From Armillaria gallica (Eukaryota; Basidiomycota; Agaricomycetes; Agaricales; Physalacriaceae): a stretch of DNA of 64,000 bases. The position numbers and the translations under genes were made by a program. The stretch covers positions 806,001 to 870,000 of the forward strand of contig JBANDB010000013.1 in NCBI GenBank assembly GCA_037576215.1, given 5' to 3'. A model generated the notes under the pieces. The model ran no database searches and was not told where the DNA came from. It was given only the letters and a program-made list of their open reading frames with translations. Shown piece by piece: positions 11,012 through 23,182 of the stretch; the first letter of the stretch is position 1; the number at the start of each line of letters is the position of its first letter.

Positions 11012-14000
11012 GGAGAGGAAATGTAGACGCTTAAGAAGGTGCTTTACACACAGCTTCCACCCTACAGCCATGCCATCTGCTCATACCATCCAGGACAATG
11101 ACAACGACACCCACTCATTGGCGTCTGACGCCTCTGAGGGTGAAGCTCATTCAAGGATCTCCAAGGATCATGATCCAGCGGTCGAGAATTTGACGTCTCA
11201 TTCCCGGCGTCGACGACGCAAGACGAGGCGCAGGACAATGGGTATGGAGCGTCCTGAGTATACGAACAAAGGTGCATCTACTCTTCTCTTCCATGGACGC
11301 CCGTCTCATGAAGAGCTTAGGGAATGATCCATTTGACTACGAAAAGAAATTCGCAGAGGATAAACGGGGCGAGGAGCTGGGGTCGGCAGCCAGGGTGTGG
11401 AGAACATACCTTGAAGAATGTGTTGCGTCTGATGGCGAAATGGTGGAAGGGTGGAGAGACGGTCTAGATGTTCTCCTCGTTTTTGTGAGTGCAATTGTCC
11501 TGGAATTGAGAATCCCTTCATTGATAGAAGAAAAGGCTGGTCTTTTCTCAGCAGTTGTCACAACATTTGTTGCTCAGACATCACAAAGTCTCCAGGTTGA
11601 CTACGGCGAGGTCACCACCTTACTTTTAATCGAGCTCATCAATGTCCAACGTTCGGCATCGAACGGTTCCCTCGTAAACGACGTCCCCCGTTTAGACCTC
11701 GCTTTTCGTCCCTCGACTTCCGACTTGTGGGTTAATGGCTTGTGGTTTACCAGTCTCTCCCTGAGTCTCACTGCTGCGCTGTTTGCTGTTCTGACAAAGC
11801 AGTGGATCCACCAGTACTTGTCTGCGCCTTCAGGAACACCTCGGGACAGATGCCATGTGCGTCAATTCCGTTACATGGGTTTGGAGCAATGGCGTGTGGG
11901 CCTCATTATTGGGCTCCTTCCTGTCCTAATGAGTGCATCGCTAGCTGTGTTCCTTGTGGGATTGATTCTTTTCATCATCCCCTTGCGCGTGTCTATTGCC
12001 AGTGTTGTTGGAACAATCACTCTCATATCATTTTCCGCTTATATTGTCACCAACTTCCTTCCAATCGTATATCCCTCATGCCCTTACAAGACTCCGCTGT
12101 CACAATACATGTTCCTCTCTACGCCTATATACGGCGGCGAATTCCTGGATTTCCGACTGCTCTCACGCTAAGGGAGGCTGAGAGCACGGCTGTCCACGAT
12201 AGTGCCGACGAAATAGATGTGCATGCACTTGTCTGGCTCATTAACATGTCGTCGAATCCCAGCGTGGAGAGCATCGTGATAGAATCCACGAGTGCTTTGC
12301 CGCTCAAGTCTGTGGATTCTTTCCTGCGCCGTATAGACCATACGAATGTCCCTCTCGCATGCACGCAAGCCCTTGAACACCTTTTCCGCGAACCAGATGT
12401 ATCTGTGCACGAAAGTAAAGTGGACCGTCTCATTCGAGCCACCCTCCGCTTCACAGACGATCCTGATCTTGACATGCCACAACCTGTCAAAGACTGCTTC
12501 TCCTCTACCCTCTACGCAGACCTTCTGTGTATTCGGCCGTATTGTCCAGAGGTCCTGGAACTGGTCATGTCCAACCTGATAGCCTCAGACGATGACCATA
12601 CAGCTCTTCGCTTACAGCCTATAATATGGGCACATCTTCTTTGGCGGGTCTTAATCGATTATCCCAGTCCTGATACACTCGCGGTGATGCAGATCCTATT
12701 CACCGAGATACCATCGTTCTATTGGAAGGCTGACTATGTTCCCATTACCTATGCCCTTGAGAGTTTCGGTATGAAAATCTCCCATGGATACGACGATGGC
12801 GAAGTGACCCTTCGGAGGGCGATTCAGACGACTTTGTACATATATGTCGCTGAGAAAATACTTTACTCTCACATGCTCTTCGAGCCCACCATTTTCCGCC
12901 AGAATGACAGCTACGTAATTTCTTTCAGTATTCGCGACTCCGTCTTCTCTTGAGCGCGGCCGGCTCACGTTCTATGCGAAGCAAACTCGTCTCTTCCTTT
13001 GCTTCTAATCGAAGTTTGTTCATCACGATAGTGCAAAGCATTGGTAACCTCGTGGATATTGCATCACCCCACAAGGATAACGATAATCGCGGCACTGTTC
13101 TGGAATTTCTATACACGTTGATCACCTCGGTCGAATTCGACGATCCTTTAACCCTCCTCGAACAATCATCTGCCTTGACGATGTTCTTTTATGTTCTAAA
13201 TTCCACAAACTCTCACCCACCATGCCTCCAGAAAGATTGGTGCACGCCGGAACTGGCCACTAAATTTGTCCGAATCATGTTGAAGGTCTCTGATAGTACT
13301 ACCCATGAACTAGGTACCTATTTTTTCCAGCACACTTCCTTCACAAACGAGATGTTGGCTTCTTTCGTATCGAATCTCTTTGAAGAATTGCACACAGAGA
13401 TCGGCAATCCTGCTCTACTGATATTTTTGCGCCTGATTATCACCAGATTGGGATCCGAAGATATGGTTGCTGATATACGCCAGCAATCACTGGAATACTT
13501 GCACGAGCCCGACAATCTGTTCACTTCTTGCACTGCCCTCATTTTGTGGGATGACACCTGGACTCTTTGTCGTCTCGCTCTCCTCCATCCCGAACACCTT
13601 TCCTGGCCCGGCTGTCTACAGCGGCTGGAAGACTCTGAATTGGTAGAATCACGAGCCGCCGATTTCAAGGCGTTTATCCAAGCTGGGTGTGTGGGTGTAT
13701 TTGGAGAAGATGACACGGTACCTTCCATCCATAATGCCATATCATCTCAGGAAGAGAACGACAAGCCGCTGCAGCATCTCTGGTCAACGGTGCGGCATAG
13801 GGTCCAGCGGTTTATTACAGGAAAGCCTAGTCGTGAGGGGATAGAATCGTCGAGTAATGACAACAGGGTGTAGTCTACGTGATCATCTTATACTAAATAA
13901 TACTTCAGAGAGTGTGCACAGCACATTGAGACGGACGTGGGAGCACTAACTGAGTCTCCACCTCGACATCTGCGCAAATGATTTTCCCTCGTCCGTCATT

Positions 14001-14113
14001 TTCTTATAACTTAGCTGCCCAGAACTGGTCGCCACAGCTATGCCAGTACTGAGCACGTCAGAGAAGGGGGTAGGACTATCAGTTTTCCGTGATTTGTAGG
14101 TCCTTGCATTGTA
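11012..14113 (+). repeat. Duplicated unit, copy 2 (DUF6535 locus)
   Basis: This is the partner of 1653-4815. The 3' boundary is sharp: the shared flank ends at about 14113 and PPR fragment 2 starts at once, without spacer. The junction therefore looks like a breakpoint between two independently copied pieces. Confidence 0.85.
11070..13873 (+). pseudogene. DUF6535 domain membrane protein, copy 2 (frame breaks)
   Basis: Exon 1 is 11070-11271, the first intron 11272-11320, and a second intron lies near 11485-11536, all as in copy 1. The DUF6535 core and membrane segments are present (GWRDGLDVLLVF, LTKQWIHQYL). One C is missing at about 12114 compared with copy 1, which shifts the frame just after SQYMF and would end the protein at 12171. 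Reading resumes in another frame through 12953 and again in a third from about 12950 to the stop at 13873. The second shift arises because 26 bases here replace 18 in copy 1. With two shifts I call it a pseudogene, although the single-C loss could be a sequencing error. Exon 1 also lacks 9 bp compared with copy 1. Confidence 0.7.
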
Positions 14114-14740
14114 GAGTATGGCACTATCTGCAGTACGAGCACTGGATCGCCATATCTTTCTACTCCTCGTCTCGAGCAAATGTGATACATTCGGAGGCAA
14201 ATTCCATCTGCACTGGCCTGGTTTACTCTTAGCCAGGAGATTCTATCAGAGTCACTGGAAGCCATCCGTTCCAACAGCATTCACTCGAGGGACTGTTGGG
14301 CCATCTGACATCCCAACTTCGAACTTGCAAGCTGTGTACGCTGTAGTCGTTTCAGCATGGAGAAGAGTGTCTCTGCCAGGTCCTCCATTTATTTTGGATA
14401 TCAATAGTCTTTGACGTTGCGCAAGAATGACGTCTGCTTAGAATTCTCTCTACCAAAAAAGAGCCAAACCTCGACAGTTGCTATGATGTCGCTTATACTC
14501 GAGGAGACCGGACAGCATCCGGCTTCCGTCTCGCGAATAGTGCAGGCTCCGACACATTGCGAGACCCCATTTTGACTGGAGAATAACGAGAAGTTCTATC
14601 ATTATCCTCATGGAGGGAACTCGACGTAATAGACTACAGTTTTTGATACTACTCTCGGACGGGAGCGTCTGTGAGGGGACACGATGAGGGAGCCACCGTA
14701 GACGGTAGAATGCCATCTGGACTTCACTTCGACTGTATCT
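14113..14740 (+). pseudogene. PPR gene fragment 2 (decayed)
   Basis: This follows the intact PPR gene from about 37195 to 38140 with large internal deletions. Landmarks are 14113-14170 against 37195-37250, 14265-14380 against 37550-37740, 14440-14590 against 37831-37990, and 14600-14720 against 38000-38140. No open frame survives. It is fused directly to the 3' end of DUF6535 unit 2. Confidence 0.8.
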
Positions 14741-15285
14741 TTGTTTCGAAGGGTGGACAGTGTGCTTCACGGCCGCTTCAGCGCTGAAGAAGGGTACTTC
14801 AAGTTGAAAACTTGAAGTTTGACATACGATAAGATTCTGAACGTTGAGCATCAGCCGAACGTGTGAGGCAATGCTCATAAGGCGCTGACTAAGAGTACGA
14901 GAAGAACTAAGACTTGCCTCCGTCCTTCTCGTTGCAGTCAGCGCCTTTTCGCACCCACCCTCCCGCCCTCAAGTCTTGACCTGGGGGACTCGCAATCCTC
15001 TGGGTTCTCACTTGCAGAAAGAGGCTGTGCAGTGACACAGTTTCTTTCATTCCCCATAGCCTCAAAGGTAATAAATAGTTCGACGTTCGAAGCTGAAGTA
15101 GCTTAGGCAGCTGAAGCATTCTGCGTTTTGGGTCAAAGGAACCGCCGGGTTATCGATCCGAAGCCGGGCCTTTTTCAACAACCACGACGGCTAGGCCTAC
15201 GCACTGTAACATGTGCGTATATGCGCCTATACGCTCTAGTCTAGCTCACTTTTTGCAGTTCTGTGGATAACTCTTGGCCAAAGAC
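14741..15285. other. Intergenic, no gene seen
   Basis: No gene is recognised here. A stretch near 15130-15175 looks superficially tRNA-like in its TψC-type bases but does not fold into a cloverleaf by eye. Confidence 0.35.
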
Positions 15286-15289
15286 ACCC

Positions 15290-15885
15290 AGCACTAGTCG
15301 CCGGTCTCCACGCCGCCCTCAAGGCCTCAGGCCCAGGCTTCAATCTTCCTACACCAGACTCTACCCTCCTCGCAGGCCCTCAACGCGTACACCTCACCCT
15401 CAGCGTCATGAACCTCACCCCTGAGTCTCCTCCAACCGCGCTGGACCTCCTTCACCGTCTCCAGACACTCCTCCCGCTCACAGACGCGCCCACAACTATC
15501 ACCCTCGACATGCTCATCGTCCTCAAGAGGTAATCCCGCCGTCGTGTCCACGTCTTATGGATTGGCCCGTCTCAGCCCGAACTTTTGTTCATCCAAATAA
15601 ACCAGATATTCCGTGACGAGGACTTTATCACCGACACGCCTCTCAAGCTGCACATGACGCTCATGAACAGCACCTACAGAAGACACAGAACAAAACACCT
15701 TCAACTCTTCGAGTATGATGCCATCCTGCGGTAGCCTAGTGTTTGGACTGCTTCGGCGCAGAGGACACTGAGCTCCCGATGGCTGTTTCGATGGGGTCGT
15801 ACGACGCACCGAGAGTTCACTCTGCAAAATGAGAAGCTGGAGCAAGGACGGCGTGTATGTCAGCTGTGGCAGCACGCTATTGCAA
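15290..15885 (+). pseudogene. ASCC1/AKAP7-type 2H phosphoesterase relic
   Basis: On the plus strand, around 15310-15535, the translation reads LHAALKASGPGFNLP, then RVHLTLSVMNL, matching the first HxT/S catalytic motif of the 2H family. After an in-frame TAA near 15530 the same frame continues with VHVLWIGPS and, near 15625-15670, DTPLKLHMTLMNSTY, the second H-x-T motif in ASCC1/AKAP7-like proteins. A later frame gives LCKMRSWSKDGVYVSCGS, resembling the family's C-terminal strand. The pieces are in the right order but interrupted by the stop and at least one frame change. Intact relatives are RNA-ligase-like or phosphodiesterase proteins. An N-terminal KH domain was not found. Confidence 0.65.
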
Positions 15886-15904
15886 AAGGAGCTCGTATGA
15901 GCTA

Positions 15905-16170
15905 AACATTCATTGGGAAGATGAGGATCGGCATTTCCCGTTTAGGCTTCACCTCCACCTCCGTGTATGCGCCAGATATATTTACCACCGTCACGACGAC
16001 ACCTATAGAGAGCAACGTGAAGCGCATCGGGCGCAAAGCGAGCCATTCACTGACAATGCCAAGATCCGTCAAGAGCAGCATCCTCCTTAGTGTTGAACCC
16101 GCTGTATTGGCTGTGCTCGAGCTTTCAGGCGTAATGAGGGGATAGGATCTGATCGTTATCGAGGAAATGA
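15905..16170. repeat. Dispersed repeat R, copy 1
   Basis: This aligns in the same orientation with about 18850-19125. A shorter, weaker match lies near 27870-27960. The minus strand of this copy reads as a hydrophobic stretch, so the repeat may derive from a membrane-protein gene I do not recognise. Confidence 0.55.
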
Positions 16171-16299
16171 GAGATGTTAAAAGAAAGAAAAGCAAGTCTG
16201 GGTCTCCGGGTGCGTCCATGTTTCCTTGGAATACCAAAGTCTAGCTGAAAGGACTTCTGGTAGTGTCTGCCCCAAGGCTACCATTGTTTCAGCTGCGCC

Positions 16300-16920
16300 T
16301 CTATTCGCAAATTTCGAGATGAAGGTCCAGCCTCCAGGCAATGAGCTAGCGACGACTGGACATGCTCACTGCCTTCAAGAAACTCAATACCATGTTGGAA
16401 TAGAGTATGGCACTACTTGCAGTTTGGTTGGTTACGAGCATTGTCGAGCAGTTGATCGTCATATCTTCCGGTCACAATTCTATTCATTGTCCCGAGCGAA
16501 TATCACACATTCCGGGGCAAATTCCATTTGCACTGGCCTGGCTTGCTCGTAGCATTTCCAGCGCGGCACTCACATCCGACGCATTGCTCGACATATGACG
16601 CCAGGAGATTCTATCAGATGGACCAGGTCGTCGTTTCTCATCAGCATTCACTCGAGGGTTTGTTGGGACATCTGACATCCAAACTTTGAACTTGCTCCGT
16701 TGTGGTCGTTTCAGCATGGAGAGGAAAAGGTGGAGAGTCTCTGTCAGGTCCTTCATGTATCTCCGGATATCGAGCGTCCTTAACGTCGAGCAAGGACGAT
16801 GTCGGCTTAGGGTTCTCTCTACCAATGGAGAGCCCAACCTCGACAGTTATGATGTCGCCTATACTCGAGGAGATGGACAGCACCTGCATCCGTCCCGTGG
16901 ATAGTGCTACCAATTCCTTT
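16300..16920 (+). pseudogene. PPR gene fragment 3 (decayed)
   Basis: This follows the intact PPR gene from about 37090 to 37930. Landmarks are 16306-16390 against 37095-37165, 16400-16470 against 37192-37260, 16640-16760 against 37560-37745, and 16800-16900 against 37825-37920. The frame is destroyed by many indels. Fragments 2 and 3 overlap in the part of the gene they cover but differ in their deletions, so they decayed separately. Confidence 0.8.
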
Positions 16921-16924
16921 GGTA

Positions 16925-17448
16925 TTTCACCCTACAGATGAATCGGCACTGCTCTTCATGCATTCGGAACGATGACCATCTTGGTGTGTCGCGGACTTGG
17001 CACATGCCTCTTTCCGCCCCAGAAAGATAAAGGATTCTGCACCTACGCACGTCAGACTTGTTCCTATTCTGGACTGGCAAACCATACCATTCCCGAATCC
17101 CCAGGCGTCATCCTCGATGCCATAGCTCGGAGGAACAGCTTTTAAACAACAAGAGAATTATCCGCTGGTGCAGGGCAGTGAAAGAAAGAGAGGATTCCGG
17201 CATGTCGTCTGAGCGCAATGAAAGATTCAAGCGACATCTAGTTGTTGGATGTCTGGTACGCTCCTGTGTTGTACGGCTTACATTATATGCCGAGCTCGTG
17301 CGGATAACGATCGATCTCCGTTCCGTGAACTTCCGTCCCTTCCTAAATAACCATCACGTCCTCGAGGTCCAAGGATTCCCTTATCCGATCCTATCCAAAG
17401 CTCTACCATTTCGCCTACTTTTTGCTACATCTTGAATCGATAGTCCCT
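16925..17448. other. Intergenic, no gene seen
   Basis: A plus-strand open frame of 125 codons (17058-17435) has no recognisable domain and I do not call it a gene. Confidence 0.35.
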
Positions 17449-18747
17449 CGATGGACGAACTAACAAATATGGAAATTGAGGCAAGTCTTCTACTTGAGCC
17501 ATCGTCGACTCCGAAGGCTAATGCTACAATTCTTTCTAGACGCAAAGCACATCTCCTCCGCTACCTCAAGAGCTGGTTGACTACATCATCGATATCCTGA
17601 CCTATGACATTCCCACGCTCCGGTCGTGTTCCCTTGTCTGTCGCTCGTTTCTGCCTCGAGCCCGCGAGCTCTTGTTCCGAGAAGTAGACATCAGGACGCG
17701 GCATCTCCGCCAATCTTTCTATGACCTATGCCTTTCTTCGTCAGATATATCACGCATATAGTCAAATCGCTGATCGGAGTCAGACCTAGAGAAGAAGGCG
17801 GTGTCTCTCCATACCTCATTCTGCAATCTCTGCCTCGATTGGAGAAAATCGTGATAACTTGTACCGAGTGGAGCAGCATGGGCCCAACATTCTGGGAAAC
17901 CGTATCCAGTCTTGTTCACCTTCGATCTTTGACATTGATTGGCACCGTCATTCCCTCGATGTGCACCCTCCGTTCCTTGGTGTCAACTCGCGTGGAAGAG
18001 TTATGTCTCACTGACACTGAGTTTGCGAGCCGCGAGGCCTGCCGGAACGACGGTCACGAAACTCGAGTGCAGTCTCTCACTTGCAAGGGAAAGATTCGAG
18101 CAGTTGAATACGAGTTTGTTATGGCTCTTTGTCCAGCACTGGCGAACACCACTCATTCAATTGACATCACTTTGTATTCTCGCCGCCATATCATCCAAAT
18201 GCAGGAACAGCTAAGCAAAGCGATACTTCGAAACATCACAGTCCTCCATATACCCAGGGATTCTCGTAGTATGTTCAAATATGTCTCACGAATCTCCTTG
18301 TTCGACTGAGAATACCTTCTAGTTCACGATGATCTCCCGATCTTGCGCATCTCCCGCCTGCACTCCATTTCTGTGCAGCTATGGGACCATCATAGTAAAC
18401 CCGATATAAATTTCGGTGCTCCCGACTTGGGTCTGCTCGAATGGTGGATCCGAAACTTTGAACACTGGAAGAATAGTGATATCCAACACATCACATTTCG
18501 TGTTTGCTATGACGAAGAATACGCTCCTTCGGATGATTATTCGGTTTGGAAAAAACTGGATAAGGCTTGTGCGGCGATGGGCTCTCTTCGTTCGCTGGAG
18601 ATCGTTGCGATGCTAGATGACCATCTGCACCCAGGATATGACATCGTACTGGCTCACGGTGTGCGTGCCATTGAGGATCAAGCTCACACTATCCGCACAG
18701 CGTGGTATCGTCTCTGTGAGCGAGACGTGACGAGACGGGTTACCTAA
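17449..18747 (+). pseudogene. F-box/LRR-like gene, one frame break (plus strand)
   Basis: From an acceptor near 17538 the sequence encodes an F-box-like segment (LPQELVDYIIDIL, SCSLVCRSFLP). Near 17755 the frame is broken by what looks like a 2-bp AT insertion, after DISRI. It continues through LRR-like sequence (LPRLEKIVITCTEWSS, HLRSLTLIGTVIPS) to about 18267. A 54-bp intron with a GTATGT donor (about 18270-18323) joins this to the C-terminal part (LHSISVQLWD, SLRSLEIVAMLDDHLHPGYD), which stops at 18747. The minus-strand copy at 7039-8460 extends further at the C-terminus, so this one may also be shortened. If the insertion is a sequencing error, the gene could be functional as an SCF substrate adaptor. 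Confidence 0.65.
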
Positions 18748-18849
18748 TTAGATGTATTGGGATAATGAATATGGTAGATTTGAATTTGCTGTTACTTCGC
18801 AATCTATGTACGCGCTCTGGGGACATAAATAGTGAAGATGGAGACAGGA

Positions 18850-19125
18850 GGTGAAGCTTAAACGGGAAATACTGATTCGTTTCGAATCCCCATGTATGCG
18901 CCAGGTATACCTTCGCTGTCCATTTCGCAGTCGCGTGATGAAGGGCTTTACCACCGTCACGAAGCCACAAATCGAGCCGTCTGTTCCTCAGCCCAAAGAC
19001 TTACTTCCCACTCACTGACAACGAACAGCAGCAGCATCCTCCTTAAATCCAGTCGAGTTTCCAGGCGTAGTGAGGGGTTGTGATCTGACAGTTGACTGTT
19101 ATTGAGGAAATGGGAGATGTGAATC
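18850..19125. repeat. Dispersed repeat R, copy 2
   Basis: This is the partner of 15905-16170 in the same orientation. It lies just downstream of hydrolase copy 2 and next to the flank shared between hydrolase copies 2 and 3. Confidence 0.55.
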
Positions 19126-19129
19126 GAGG

Positions 19130-19397
19130 TGTGGTCTGATCGACACGACAAGTAGCCAATATATTTCTGCGACGAACAACGTTTATTTCGGTCTCGTGTT
19201 CTAGTAATGCTATCGGGTATCATTGATCACTTGGTGCTCTACAATTAGCTGACATAGAACACATAAGATAGCTAGATTGTATAAGAAAAACTGGACGCGG
19301 AGAACCATAAGAAAGCACGCCAGGTGAAATGAAAAAGGGTAACTAGGGGTGACGGAGTCGGTTATAATATGTCAACCAAAAGAATCAGGTTCCGGAT
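19130..19397. repeat. 3' flank shared by hydrolase copies 2 and 3
   Basis: This aligns with 22930-23182 with many small differences. The flank makes the duplicated hydrolase unit extend about 250 bp beyond the stop codon in these two copies. Confidence 0.6.
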
Positions 19398-21653
19398 TCA
19401 TTTGCGACCCCAGAAAGAACGTCGCTGAGTGCTAGTGGCATTTGATGAAGTCGGGAATAACTCAGATTCAACTTCACAGACTGTTCCGTCGCTGGGAAGA
19501 GTGCCGTTATGAAAGTACGCTTGAACGTACGCTTGTGTGCAAACGGATGCTGAAGCTAACGATGTGTGCTATAGTAACAAGAAAATGAGTGTATAAAATC
19601 TTGTTTTCAAATGATTTCTTACCCCCGTGGCGTTGCGAGCTAGAACGACAGAGCCGGGGAATGCACTGGACGCATTCTTTGCTCTGAAGGGATTTCAATG
19701 AAATGGACATGGCATGTGGGGTTGGTATGACTCACGCAGAGAGAGGAGTAACGGGATCTAAATAAATGTCGACATCAGGAAGAAGGGAGGGCTGCAGATG
19801 AATGCACATACCGGCCGTATTTCCTATGAAAAGGATAGGATAGCTGGTATTTCCAGCGACCGGACCTAGAAATGTGGCATTTCAGAACAAGCCCTGTCAT
19901 TTGTGCAGGCAGGAGCTCGAGCCTCACCAGTAAATCTGTCATCGCGATGGAACTTCCATCCCCTAAAGAATGTCACGATTAGTATATGCACACATTCACG
20001 GGAGAATCGACACACGAGCAACTAATCCTCTGCATGAATAGATCAGAAAAGGTCGAGATGCCTTTGTTCTGATCCCAGTATGCGAAAAGATCCGCCACGG
20101 TGTCGTTATTCGGAGCATCACTACAAGAGACAGCAATCTCCGCCTCCCACTCATTGTCATAGAAAGAAGACGGATCGGTTGCAGTTGCCTGCATCTCGTA
20201 AATTATCGTTCCGTCCCCGGCCGCTAGACTGGCAAGCCCTTGCGCAAGGATAGGGAAAAGGGTGTATGGTTCATACAGGGAATACAGAACTGCAGTTCTC
20301 AGGATGTTGTAGTCAACGACACCATAGGACGACGAGGATACAACGGGGACTGGGTGGGTGAGAAGACTCTCGTATAGGGAATCGAGGTTATTGGATATTT
20401 CTTCTGCTGTGGATGCATAGAAAGCGCATGTGTCTGGGCCAGCGGCCACGCATCCGTCAAAGAAATATTGCATGGCCTTGTCCGTATCATCTAGGTTGCG
20501 CATCCAATCACCTGGAAAAGCAAAAGGTAAGACACCGAGCTTGCAAAGACAACATAGCCAGTTTACCAATGTAATAGCCCTCCATATCCATCACGCCTTG
20601 AATAAAATAAATAAATGATCCTTAGAATGGGAGGAATAGGATACATACCGTCAAGCACCATACGTTCAATTTTATCCTTAAAACAAGATCAATAACTGCT
20701 TCACAGAAAGATGAAAGAAAGACAAGCGTACGGGGAACATTGCAGCAAAGGTCGCACCAATAGTAGTCCCATAGCTAGAGAGAATTAATGAGCAAGTGAT
20801 CGGAGAAAAGAGGACCATTCTTACGAGTATCCCCAATACTGCAGCTTCTCTTGACCTGCAGCCTCACTGATTCGAAGCATATCACGCGCAACGTTATCGG
20901 TACCGATGTAATTCAATATCCCATTATCCGTTGCCTCAGCAAGCCCTGCTATAACTTGAGTAGATGCCCAGAGATGCGGAATTTGGTCCGAAGTCGCGTT
21001 AACACTAGTAGTGTAATGATCAGTACTAGCAAGCCATTGATAGTGTTCTTCTTTGGATAGGAAGAACTCCGCCCGAGGTGTCGAATTAGCAACACCTAGA
21101 AATTTCTCAGCTAAAGAATGTCCCAGTGCATAGCAAATTGAAAACCGTACCACGAGGGTCAAAGCTGATGATGTCATATTGGTTTCCAATAACAATATCG
21201 AGCAACGGCCGAATGACACCCAAGACAGTGACACCGCTAACGCCAGGGCCTCCCGGATTCGTCAGGAATGCACCCTTGTACTCGACATCGGATTGCGCAG
21301 GTATCTTGATCACCGCGAGAGCTGCTTTATCACCATCCTCGTTCGAGTAGTCGATGGGTACCTTCAGGCGCGCAGAGAGATGGTAGTGAGAAGTACTACT
21401 GTTGTAAGAAGGGAAAGCATACCTGGAAACGCGTGCACTTATAGTCGGAATAGCAGTCGACCCATGATAAATTGCTCGTTGGTTCGATCTATAATTGAAT
21501 CATGAGTAATAGCACCTCGAGAAGGAGGAGAAGTTAGACGAACGGTGCTCAATCGAAATCACTTTGAGCCAATACCACTGGAAACAGGAACTGGGAAGAA
21601 AAAAGCACACAGAGTGTCAAGGCAAGAGAAATCATCGAAGAAGGTGCCAACAT
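19398..21653 (-). CDS. TAP-like secreted alpha/beta hydrolase, copy 2
   Basis: The start is the ATG at 21651-21653, opening a signal peptide. The N-terminal domain reads GNQYDIISFDPRG and NPGGPGVSG. The nucleophile elbow G-Y-S-Y-G is split by an intron near 20825. The cap region is 20010-20570. The C-terminal TAP-like domain ends with FPGSVVLARNATG, a 54-bp intron (19569-19622), then the catalytic-His motif HTS and AYFHNGTLPSDGTVC, with the stop at 19398-19400. Family members are secreted serine hydrolases with a Ser-Asp-His triad, related to Streptomyces tripeptidyl aminopeptidase. The Asp sits in a GNTA-D-P type motif split by an intron. One lesion is visible: at about 21567, where copy 3 reads DFDWSS, a missing base makes TGA. 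Apart from that the gene looks intact, so this is a recent pseudogene or a sequencing error. Confidence 0.75.
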
Positions 21654-21699
21654 GGATTAACGAACTATCCGCGAGTATTTAAAGCCTAGCATTTATACG

Positions 21700-22929
21700 C
21701 ATCAACAGCAGCAGGGTCAAGCGTTGAAACGTATGCTTGATTGTTATCTGATAAGATCCGGTGCCTGTCCAGCTCGAAACCCAGCATGTTGGAAATATTT
21801 AGAAATGATCTTACCAATTGCGGATAGTGGCAGAAAGAGAAGGCATTTCTTCGCATAACGACACCACGGTGTTATAGCTGTGCGCTGTACAATTCCAGGT
21901 GGCGACTGACGATACTCAGGGATGTAAAAGCCTGTCAATGAGCCTTACAGCTTTTGAGAAGGTCAATACGGCATTTCTTACTCCTACATGAATCAACTGG
22001 GCAGGGCGCAATAGTTGATCATGAAATCTTTGAACGGGTTTTTATCCAATATGTCAGGCCGAATACCCGCGTCGTAGTCAGGTTGCCAACACTCGAGGTA
22101 CGAGGGTCCGACATCCGTCGGGTTTTCGGCTTGTCTAATATGATACGGGGATCCAAAGTAGCGCCGTCATCCTCTAGGTTGAGTTTCGAGACTGTTTCAT
22201 GTTTTCTTTCAACGTGATACACCTAAGAAGCACCTGCCAAGAAACTGCGCACCAAGAGATGTCTATCAAATAGCCTAAACCTCGCGCAAGAGCACAACAC
22301 AGCAAGACGGTGTGGGAGTGGGCCGTAGAATGGAATGATCAAAAGAAAGGCCATGGCATTGATTCTCCATTACGATGAAAAGGGATGTTAGATCAGCGAG
22401 GACGCCTGCTCTGGTATTGGTGTTGGTGTTGGTGCTGCGGTACTTAAGTGCGGCAACTACCGGTACAGGTAATAGATAAAAAAGGAATTCGCCGCTCTGT
22501 GATCACGGAATCTCTTCCTCTGGCGAATATCCGATGAAGCAATGATAGCTCGCAGTTCAATACAACCGCCAGTACGATCAGACAGTTTTCAAAAGCATGT
22601 AGTATCCCTGTCGCTATTCAAGTACAACGCAGATCAAGGCAAAGCCGGTAGTATCCGTGAAGACGAGTTTGTACTAGCTTCTAGGTGGCATTAACATCAC
22701 TCATCCTGCTTCTTCTCCAATAGCCCGGCACTTCGCTCCCTCCAAGTAGTAAGGGCGTCCATCACCATTCATCCCGCTCCGCCAACCAATTCATCTTCAG
22801 TCTCATGCTCAAATGGTGAACCCCAGACTTGTCCCAGGCTCTCGTGAGTCAGCAAGGAGCGCAAACGCAGATGACTGCAGCTTGCTTTTTGGTCTAATTT
22901 TTATTGGCAAATGAGACAGCGATCAGGGT
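21700..22929. other. Intergenic between hydrolase copies 2 and 3
   Basis: The first 600 bases are degenerate 5' flank resembling that of the other hydrolase copies, for example 22260-22310 against 7035-7060. A short GGTGTT microsatellite lies near 22417-22436. No gene is seen. Confidence 0.5.
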
Positions 22930-23182
22930 GCGGTTTGGTCGACACGCATAGTTCTTCGGCGAACTATTCCCGTCGCATGTCCGCCTGTGATTGGGTATCG
23001 TTGTTCAGTTGATGTTCTACTGTAGCTACATTTGTCTGTTTACAAAGCACGTAATATAACTGGGTTATATAGGAAAGACAATGCGGAGAACCATCATAAA
23101 GCACACCAGAAATGAAACGGTACAGAGTAAGTAGGGTTGAAAATTGGTTACAATACGTCAACCGAAAGAATAAGTTCTGATA

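Noticed and set aside
15130..15175. Possible tRNA-like sequence
   Set aside because: A TψC-like stretch is present but no acceptor stem or anticodon arm can be drawn.
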